DNA from: Tetradesmus obliquus
Lineage: Eukaryota > Chlorophyta > Chlorophyceae > Sphaeropleales > Scenedesmaceae
NCBI GenBank assembly: GCA_030272155.1
Contig: CP126206.1
Location: 2,790,001-2,854,000, forward strand
DNA length: 64,000 nucleotides
Direction of reading: 5' to 3'
The stretch's first letter is position 1; the number at the start of each line of letters is the position of its first letter. Positions 56,261 through 64,000 of the stretch are shown here, in pieces. The position numbers and the translations under genes were made by a program. Below the pieces are notes generated by a model. That model had not been told where the DNA came from. It saw only the letters and a program-made list of their open reading frames with translations, and did no database searches.

Positions 56261-59200
56261 AGCCCAAGCGGGAGCCTCGCCCTAAAAAGCCGAAGCCTGA
56301 GCGGCGGCTTGAGGATGCTCAGCAGCAGCAGTATGTTGATGACGATGATGAGGAGTTTGACCTGGCGATGGAGGACAACATGGATGATGAGGACTTTGAT
56401 GCAGCCATGGAGGTGGGCGTTTCCCTCAATGTATCGGATCTTAGGGATTTGCAAGTGCAATTTTCTTGGGTTCTGTGTTGTGGGAGGGGGTGTTTGAGGT
56501 GGTTGCTGTACTGCGGTTGCTGCCCAAAGAAGCCCAAGCTGGAGAGGGGGCCGATTATGCACAGCAGCAGCAGTATGTTGATGACGATGATGAGGAGTTT
56601 GACCTGGCGATGGAGGACAACATGGATGATGAGGACTTTGATGCTGCATTGGAGGTGAGACGCACGGCGTTTAGGGCTCAAGGGGATGCGTGACCAGGGT
56701 TTTGGTTTAGGTAATGGGGAGAGGTGTTTAGCTTGTGTTGGGGGCTAGGTCGGGCAAGCAGGATGTGGGATGTTGTAATTTGATGGCGGTTCCAATGCAG
56801 CAAAACGAGGCCAGGGGCAGCCATGGTGTGTATGAACAAATGGGTCTGTCCTGATTAGGTTATACTTCATGTGCTGCTGTTTGGGGGTGCTTCAAGCACC
56901 TGACCTGTCACCCTGATGTATACGCAAACACCATGGTTGATCATTCTCAACCCGTACTTCTGCATATTGTCATACTTGAAAACTTGCAGATGGAAGATGA
57001 AGCAATGGAGGTCAGGCCTCGCCGCGGCGGCGGCGGCAGGACCGGCAGATCAGCAGCAGCAGCAGCAGGCTTTGAGCAGCAGCGCCCGCAGCGCACCAGC
57101 CGCCGCGCGGCAGCAGCAGGCGTGGCTGCTGCCGTGGCAGCAGCAGCAGGCGTGTCGGCAGCAGAGTACTATGCGGACCCTGCTGCCGTCGCTGGCTACA
57201 GTGCTGGACTCGTCACGGCAGATCCTGGTGGTGCGGCTGCTTGGGACCCTGCTGCTGCTGCTGCTGCTGCTTCGCCGCAGCCGTCGGGGCTTAGCGGTGG
57301 CGGCTTAGCAGCTGTTAGCGGGGGCGGCGGCGGTGGAAAGAAGCGGCGGGGGCGCAGTAAGGCTGCTGCTGCTGCTGGCAGCGATGACGAGGACGATTTT
57401 GGAGACTTGGTAGATGAGGAGAGTGACGAAGAAGCATGGACGGCTGGTGGTGGTGGAGCCTATGATGATGATGAAGATGAAGAGGACGGGTTTGAGGGAG
57501 GCACAGTGAGGCTTTGGTGCCGTGTTGGTTGCCTGCCGAAAACCTTTGTTTGCATGGTTTACAGCGGTGTAGGGTGTTGCCGGCAGCGATGAGGATGATT
57601 TTGGGGACTTGGTTGATGACGAGAGTGATGAGGAGGCGTGGAGGGCTGGAGGGGGTGGTGAGGCTTATGACGATGATGAAGAAGACGAAGACGGCTTTGA
57701 GGGAGGCACGGTGAGGCGTGTTCACTGCTGCTGGTTGTCGTGTGGGCAAGATTTGGACGGTTGCTGGTGTGTCATGCTTTTCAAATGATGGCTTCGGGGC
57801 TGGCTTTTTTGTGACCTGATTGATAAGGAGAGTGATGAGGAGGCATGGACGGCTGGCGGGCTTGATGGTAAAACCTGTAAATGCTTCAATTCGCATTGTT
57901 CTTTCTGCAGGTCATCGGCGGCGGCTACTCCACCGTGGACTACATCAGCCTCAGCCTGAAGGGCGACCACTTCAACCGCCCTGCTGCATTGTGCCAACCC
58001 CGGTGCCAACCCCACAGTGTGGTATCCTTCTGGTGTTTTTGTACATGCAGGTCATCGGCGGCGGCTACTCCACTGTCGACTACAGCAGCCTGAGCCTCAA
58101 GGGCGACCACTTCAACCGCCCTGCTGCAATTCAGTACCTGCTGTAATGTGCGTTTGTTGATACGTTTGTGACTGGTTTTTGGAATTTGCAGGTCATTGGT
58201 GGCGGCTACTCCACAGTCGACTACAGCAGCCTGTCCCTGAAGGGCGACCACTTCAACCGCCCGCTGTGGGTGTGCAGCGACGGCCGCATCTTCCTGGAGA
58301 CCTACTCGCCTATCTACAAGCAGGTGACAGACTGTGATTGATTACCCTTGATGTAATATAAGGTTGAGAGATTGTGTAGAACCCTTCACCATGACACCGT
58401 GGAGATGGTGTTGATGTGGCGGCCGCATCTTCCTGGAAACCTACTCGCCTAATTACAAGCAGGTGATTGTGAAACACTTTGTTTGGATGATGCCCTGATC
58501 AAGTAGTTTGTGACCATGGTAAAAGCGCCGGCATCTCCCTGGTAACCTACTCGCCCATCTACAAGCAGGTGAGATGCTGTGAATGATTACTTGTAGGCTG
58601 GAATGATTGTGTGAAACCCTTTACCTTGAAACCATGGAGATGGTGAGAATATGACGGCCGCATTCTTCTTGGAAACCTACTCGCCCATCTACAAGCAGGT
58701 GAGATGTTGTGAACGTTTACTTGTAGGCTGAATGATCGAATTGAATCCTCTTATCATGACACCTTGAGATGTTGGTGATGTGACGGCCGCATCTTCCTGG
58801 AAACCTACTCGCCCATCTACAAGCAGGTGGGATATTGTGCATGGTTGCATGTAGGGTTGAAGGATTGTGTAGAACCCTTCACTAGGGAGATGGTGGTGAT
58901 GTGACGGCTGCATATTCCTGGAGACCTACTCACCCATCTACAAGCGAGTGAGATATTGTGAATGGTTACAGATAGGGTTGAATGATTGTGTAGAACCCTT
59001 CACCATGACACCTTGGAGATGGTGGTGATGTGACGGCAGATTTTTTTTGGAAACCTACTCACCCATTTATAAGCAGGTGCGCTGGACCCTAGCTCTGGCA
59101 GAAGTGACAATGATGAAGTAGGAGTGCCACTAGCCTGCTTGCATGAATTTCACTGTCAATTCTCTGCCAAAACGTCCAACCACATACGGTAACATCCTAG

Positions 59201-59668
59201 GCATGTTTTTGATGTGATGGCCGCATCTGCCTGGAAACCTACTCGCCCATCTACAAGCAGGTGGCATACATGCGACAGCTGTTATGTTTATATCATGTGT
59301 GTCAAAGCTCCATTTTGTGGACCGCTTTATATGGCCTTGGCAACAACAGCTGCTCCTCTTGGACGTCCGCAGAGGTTGCTCTCGAAAGTCGATATAGAAG
59401 CCTCACAGGTTGGGTTGGTGTGTTGGTTTTGCTGCAGCACGTTGCCAAGTGCGGTTTGGTGTTGCTTGTCTCTTGTCGTTGCTGCTTACTGCACATGTTC
59501 TTCACCGCCCTGACCTTTGCTGCTGATGCTGATGCTGATGCTGATGCTGATGCTGATGCTGATGCTGCTGCTTCACCCCACCAACACATGCGTACGACTT
59601 CCTTATCGCCATCGCCGGGCGGGTGTGCCGGCCTGAGTTTATACACGAATACGTGCTCACATTTGATT

Positions 59669-59712
<44 letters not shown>

Positions 59713-61463
59713 CGTACGACTTCCTCATCGCCATCGCCGAGCCGGTGTGCCGCCCTGAGTCCATCCACGAGTACGTGCTCACCCCCCAGAGCTTGTATGC
59801 AGCCGTGTCAGTGGGGCTGGACAGGGAGACCATCCTTGGCGTGCTGGACAAGCTGTCGAAGGTGGGCTTTCTGCCAGCGCCACACAGAGAGGTTCTGGCC
59901 TGTATTGGCTGGGCAGGTTTTGCTGTGGCTATGTTAGATGAGCCCGCCTGAGTCCATCCATGAGTATGTGCTTACGCCTCAGAGCCTGTATGCTGCCTTG
60001 TCAGTGGGGTTCAAGTTGGACAGGGAGACTATTCTGGGTGTGCTGGACAAGCTGTCAAAGGTGGGTCTGGCTGTCTTTCGAAAGCACGGTTTGTGCGTCT
60101 TGCGCATGCTGTGCATGTTGGCTGTGAATCACAGTGGGATTGCAATCACTCTTGAGACATTACTTGGCATCATATACAGTTGTCATTACGTTGCCACCAC
60201 TAACCAAGCTGTGGCACTCTATCTCGTCCCACACCAACCGCAGGAACAAATGGTAACGTACGAATAGCTATTGTATCATTTGTGTAAACATGTCTGCTGA
60301 CACCGCAATCTTTGCTGCACGCCCAAGCTGCGGCGCTTCATCGCTGCCTCCACCAACAGCTAAAGTAATCACATCTGCATTGCGCACTGCATCAGCAAAT
60401 GATTGATTTGATTGCATTTCTGTATTGCAGGTGCGGCTGACCTCCAAGTTGCGGCGCTTCATCGCTGCCTCCACCAAGAGCTACGGCAAGGTCAAGCTGG
60501 TGCTCAAGCACAACAGGTTCTGGGTGGAGACCAGCGACATGGAGGTGCGGTTTAGGAATTAGGGATGAGCTTGAATGGGATGAAAGGTGAAGGAGTGATT
60601 CTTTCCTGCATGTGTGTCGCCTTTATTTTGACTTGTCTGGTGCGTGCATGCGCTGGACAGGTTGCTTGACAACCCCATGGTGCAAGCATAGTGCACACCT
60701 TTTGACACCCCAGGCGAAGACACTCGAGGGCTGGTGCAGGGCAAGGCATTGAAGGCACCCCGCGCCTAATATTTAATCAGTGCTGCCTGCTTTGTCATCT
60801 GTTTCTTGGCGGTTTTGAAACTGCAGGTGCTAACCAGGCTGCTTGGCAATCCCAATATCAAAGCCTGGTGCGTACTTGATACACCAGGCTGACTCGTGGG
60901 GTCTGGTGCCTGCTGTCGCCCTGCCACATTTATGTTACAAAACTGTTACAAAGTTGTTGTCTTGTACTGCAGGTGCTGGCCAGGCTGCTTGACAACCCCA
61001 CTATTCAGGCTTCGCGCGCGCTGGACACGCCAGGCGCTGACTCACGGGGGCTGGTGCGGCGCAAGGCAGTGAAGGAGCACGCCGCAGCACGCCTGTTTAA
61101 AGACACTATGGCAGCAGCAGCAGACGGAGCAGCAGCAGCAAACAGTGATCTTGCAGGTGGTGATGCGACGGCGGCTGCAGCAGCAGCAGCGAGCGAGCTT
61201 GTGGCAAAGGCAGGGAATGTGACCCGGCCGCCTGCTGCAGCAGCAGCAGCACAACCGGCAGCAGCAGCAGCAGCAGAGCAGCCGGCAGCAGCAGCAGCAG
61301 CGCCGGCGGCGGTTGTGGCTGGCGCGGGGCGCTTCTTTGATCCTTTTGGTGATTCTGAGTCAGAATCGGATCCCGAGGATTACACAGGGGTGGTGCCGCG
61401 CTCAAGGCCCAAGCAGCTGGCAGCAACAGCAGCAGCAGGTGGCAGTGCTGCAGCTGACGGCAG

Positions 61464-61498
<35 letters not shown>

Positions 61499-64000
61499 GT
61501 GGTGGTGGCAGTTTGGAGGATGATGATGACAGTGATGAAGATGTGGTGGGGGTGCCTAGGGCACGGCGCAGGGCAGCAGCAGCAGCAGCAACCACAGCAG
61601 ATGGTGGGGTGGACTCAGCAGCAGCTGCAGCAGCAGCAGGCAAGAGCTCGGATCTGCCAGCTGCAGCAGCTGCCAACGATGCACAACAGCAGCAGCAGGG
61701 GTCAGATGATGACGATGACGGCGGCTCGCCGCTTGTAGGCGGCCGCCGGCGGCTCACACGGCCAGCAGCAGCAGCAGCAGGGTCAGACCGCGATGCTGCT
61801 GCCATAGTAGATGCAGCAGATGCAGAGGAGATGGATCTAGATGACGAGGATGTTATTTTGGATGCTGACTCAGCAGAGCAGCAGCAGCAGCAGCCGCAGC
61901 GCAAGGGGAGGCTGGCGGCTACTGCTGCTGTTGCTGCTGCCACTGATGCTGCTGCTGGTGACAGTGTGGGAGCTACTGCTGGTGGGGTGGGTGGAGGCTT
62001 GAGGGCACTGTTGAAGCAGCAGCAGCAAGAGGCGCGAGCAGAGAAGCAGCGGCAGCGGCAAGCCAATCAGCAGCAGCAGCAGGACGAGAAAGAGGCGGCA
62101 GCAGCGACAGCAGCGGCAGCAGCAGATGGCGATGCTGCTGCTGCTGGGTATGAGGAGCAGGAGGAGGAGGAAGATCCGGAAAGGGAGGTGCTGGCTTTTG
62201 AGATCCGGGCGTCAGAGGTGAGCAGGGTTCACCTGAATTGGTGATCCCAAGGGGATTTCTTATGGTTGTTGCAGGTGTTTTGGTCGATGTCAGCCATTGT
62301 GCATCTCAGAAATGTGTGGCCTTTGACCTGGGGATCAGAGGTCAGCAGGTTTTTTTGTTTTTGGCGCTGTCAATATCTGCCCTCAAGTTGATGAAGCATG
62401 AGGAGCATGAGGAGGAGGAAGACCCTCTGAGCGGGAGGTGCTGGCTTTTGAGATCCGGGCCTCAGAGGTGAACACTTTCCACCTCGATTGTTTGGTGTGT
62501 AGCTTGTTCTGGCTTTTGTAAGTGGTGCAAAAGCGCGCAGGAAGCAGAGCCTGCCTGGCAGCACAGCACTGCATGCTGCTGCCGCCCATCTGCCAGTCAC
62601 ATACCCAGTGGTGATGCTGTTATGTATGTTGCATGATGTTGCAAGTCTCTTGTATGTGTGAAATATGCAACATATTCAAACAATCTTCAACTTGAAACAG
62701 GTGGAGCGCGTGAAGAAGGAATGCCTGCCAGGCAGCGCGTCAGGCCTTCACGGCCCTCTTTTGGAGTAGCACGACTTCTTGCATGATGACGCAAACCTGG
62801 GGCTAGACACCCCACCCTGAAAAGCACTATCAATGAAACAAACACATTCTCACCTCTCATGCTCTGCTGGTTTTGGCTTGTTCTCACCAGGTGGAGCGCG
62901 TGAAGAAGGAGTGCCTGCCCGGGTCTGCCTCAGGCCTGGACTGCCCGCTGCTTGAGGAGTACGATTTTGCACACGATGATGCCAACCCAGGGCTAGACAT
63001 CGGGCTGAAGCGGGGCGTGCAGCTGCGGCCGTATCAAGAGAAGAGCCTGGCCAAGATGTTTGGCAACGGTCGCGCGCGCTCAGGTGCGTGCGCTTGTTAC
63101 ATTCATTGGGGCGTTTAGCTGACTGGTCTGTCCTGTCATGGCCTGTGCCTGCTGTTCAAGTTTCTGTTATGGTGTGTTGTAACTGATGGTGTTGAGCACC
63201 AACCCGGGCCTAGGCAACAGCCTGAAGCGAGGCATGCATGCAGCTGCGGCCATACTTTTCAAGTCCAGGCAACGGCCGCGCACGCTCAGGATGCACAGCA
63301 ATGTGTGTGTCCTGTTGTGCCTGGGGAGGCTGGTTTTGCGAAATAAAATGCATGTCCCGCTGTGCTTTCTTTCCTCTCGCCCTGCCCGCACATGACGAGC
63401 TCGCTTGGCGGCCGCCTGCCCAACACCCCAAACCTTGGCAAACAAACCCTACATGAAAACCTCGTTGTGTGTTATGTGCCTGCTGCTGCTGCAGGCATCA
63501 TTGTGTTGCCGTGTGGTGCAGCAGCAGCGCGTGTCAAAAAGAGCTGTCTCTTCCTTTGCACACCCCAAACCCATCCCTTGCTTTTGCTCACACGTGTTGA
63601 CCTGCAGGCATCATTGTGCTTCCCTGCGGTGCCGGCAAGTCCCTCGTTGGCGTTGCTGCTGCAGCGCGCATCAAGAAGAGCTGCCTATGCCTGTGCACCA
63701 GCCACCACTGACCAAAAATCAAAATGTGACACCTATGGTACAACATCTAAACCCGGCTGTCTCTGAACTGTGTGCTATTGCAGGCATCATTGTGCTGCCG
63801 TGTGGTGCGGGAAAGAGTCTGGTTGGCGTTGCAGCAGCAGCGCGCGTCAAGAAGAGCTGCCTGTGCCTGTGCACGTCTCATGCTCAACACCATGCTTACT
63901 CTCGCTTTTATCTGCATGCAGGCATCATTGTGCTGCCGTGTGGTGCGGGCAAGAGCCTGGTGGGCGTCGCAGCAGCAGCGCGTGTCAAGAAGAGCTGCCT
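53421..64000 (+). CDS. XPB: XPB/ERCC3-type TFIIH DNA helicase/translocase, C-terminal part off the right edge
   Basis: XPB is the ATP-driven translocase of TFIIH that opens promoter DNA and acts in nucleotide-excision repair. Phase-consistent exons: 53421-54151, 55298-55466, 56263-56412, 56990-57505, 58192-58323, 59712-59861, 60431-60544, 60973-62217, 62891-63083, then 63922 onward. Residues 523 on match [94 protein letters not shown] and the Walker A loop CGAGKS. Residues 1-522 are an unusual extension with KKIKLKL, LKLRIKL and [10 protein letters not shown] strands, polyQ/YSQ repeats, an [18 protein letters not shown] block and acidic stretches. Exon 8 (415 codons) adds Ala-, Gln- and Asp-rich sequence between the damage-recognition and helicase domains. 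The ATG at 53421 is the first in frame. A separate upstream gene is possible but phases favour one gene. Confidence 0.9.
54288..55920 (+). repeat. Echo arrays around XPB exons 1 and 2
   Basis: The exon 1 end ([20 protein letters not shown] plus GT) recurs at 54288-54374 and 54462-54560. The start of exon 2 ([20 protein letters not shown] after AG) is preceded by five copies: about 54664-54735, 54791-54870, 54910-54990, 55060-55115 and 55168-55245. Its end ([17 protein letters not shown]) is followed by three: 55534-55605, 55680-55775 and 55870-55920. The second and third have TAG at the codon for Gln in EGQEW. Confidence 0.95.
55990..56660 (+). repeat. Echoes of XPB exon 3, including its CTG tract
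   Basis: Exon 3 (56263-56412) is directly preceded by a CTG run ending in CAG. The same arrangement, CTG/GCC run then [12 protein letters not shown], occurs upstream at about 56000-56140. The exon end ([20 protein letters not shown] and on) is repeated downstream at about 56515-56655 and again followed by a GT donor. Confidence 0.95.
57565..59270 (+). repeat. Echo arrays around XPB exons 4 and 5
   Basis: The exon 4 end ([20 protein letters not shown] to FEGGT) is copied at 57570-57715 and, shortened, at 57810-57870. The exon 5 start ([20 protein letters not shown]) is copied at 57905-57990 and 58050-58130. The exon 5 end ([14 protein letters not shown] plus GT) is followed by seven copies near 58415, 58525, 58650, 58775, 58900, 59030 and 59215, spaced about 105-185 bp. 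Confidence 0.97.
59515..60892 (+). repeat. Echoes around XPB exons 6, 7 and the start of exon 8
   Basis: The exon 6 start, with its triplet-rich tract, is copied at 59515-59640, where the tract is GCTGAT repeats. The exon 6 end is copied at 59940-60065. The exon 7 start is copied at 60325-60365 ([10 protein letters not shown] then TAA). The exon 8 start ([14 protein letters not shown]) is copied at about 60655-60740 and 60825-60890. Confidence 0.9.
62395..63900 (+). repeat. Echoes around XPB exons 8, 9 and 10
   Basis: The exon 8 end ([11 protein letters not shown] plus GT) is copied at 62395-62468. The exon 9 start ([15 protein letters not shown]) is copied at 62701-62815. The exon 9 end is copied at 63195-63292. 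The exon 10 start ([20 protein letters not shown]) has three earlier copies at about 63490-63545, 63605-63690 and 63780-63870 before the last one at 63922. The third copy has an intact P-loop. Confidence 0.93.

Noticed and set aside
53421..57505. Exons 1-4 as a separate gene ahead of XPB
   Set aside because: All junctions into exon 5 keep phase, and the acidic end of exon 4 resembles the region before the XPB N-terminal domain in plants. Kept as one gene, but not proven.
58415..59270. A regularly spaced repeat array resembling a CRISPR
   Set aside because: The repeats are exon ends with splice donors, diverged from each other, in a eukaryotic gene; spacers are related sequences, not unique ones.

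Overview
This is nuclear DNA of a photosynthetic, flagellate-lineage eukaryote, most likely a chlorophyte green alga of the Chlorophyceae. The evidence is a split gene for plastid chlorophyll synthase (CHLG), a ciliary gene of the CFAP100/MIA1 family, a secreted GH9 cellulase with a fungal-type cellulose-binding module, a huge organelle-type helical-repeat protein, many short introns with plain GT-AG ends, and extreme CAG/CTG trinucleotide richness giving poly-Gln, poly-Ala and poly-Ser tracts. There are no operons.

Layout. 46-4265 (-): CFAP100-type ciliary protein, running off the left edge. 4833-4934: near-perfect 102-bp palindrome. 5899-8921 (-): ZC2HC1-type zinc-finger protein. 10649-11263 (-): intronless Rab1/YPT1 GTPase. 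12664-17466 (-): CHLG, 7 exons. 17778-21018 (+): small conserved protein, probably plastid-targeted, divergent from CHLG across 311 bp. 23090-29860 (+): GH9 endoglucanase with CBM1-like domain, 11 exons. 31631-32080 (+): possible tiny gene. 34222-36376 (+): membrane protein, 4 exons. 39475-47783 (-): about 2,460-residue organelle-type helical-repeat protein, 3 exons. 49870-51167 (+): probable polyQ membrane protein. 53421 to the right edge (+): XPB/ERCC3-type TFIIH helicase with a very long N-terminal extension and a 415-codon low-complexity-rich exon.

For CHLG, the plastid protein, GH9, the 34-36 kb membrane protein and XPB I built exon models by hand. Reading phase is preserved across every junction, so these models are firm. 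They expose the most striking feature of the window: nearly every intron contains decayed tandem copies of the neighbouring exon end. Copies of an exon's 5' part, with its acceptor, lie upstream of that exon. Copies of its 3' part, with its donor, lie downstream. The last exon's end, stop codon included, is echoed into the 3' flank. By eye I count roughly 80-90 such boundary echoes. None is needed for the proteins and several carry in-frame stops. This looks like intron growth by tandem duplication across exon boundaries, tolerated because one intact exon always remains.

A second global pattern is a strand switch in triplet repeats: sense-strand CAG inside exons, sense-strand CTG in introns, often right before the splice acceptor. 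The genes are functionally unrelated (cilium, secretion, chlorophyll synthesis, cell-wall degradation, organelle gene expression, transcription/DNA repair), as expected for a eukaryotic nuclear region.
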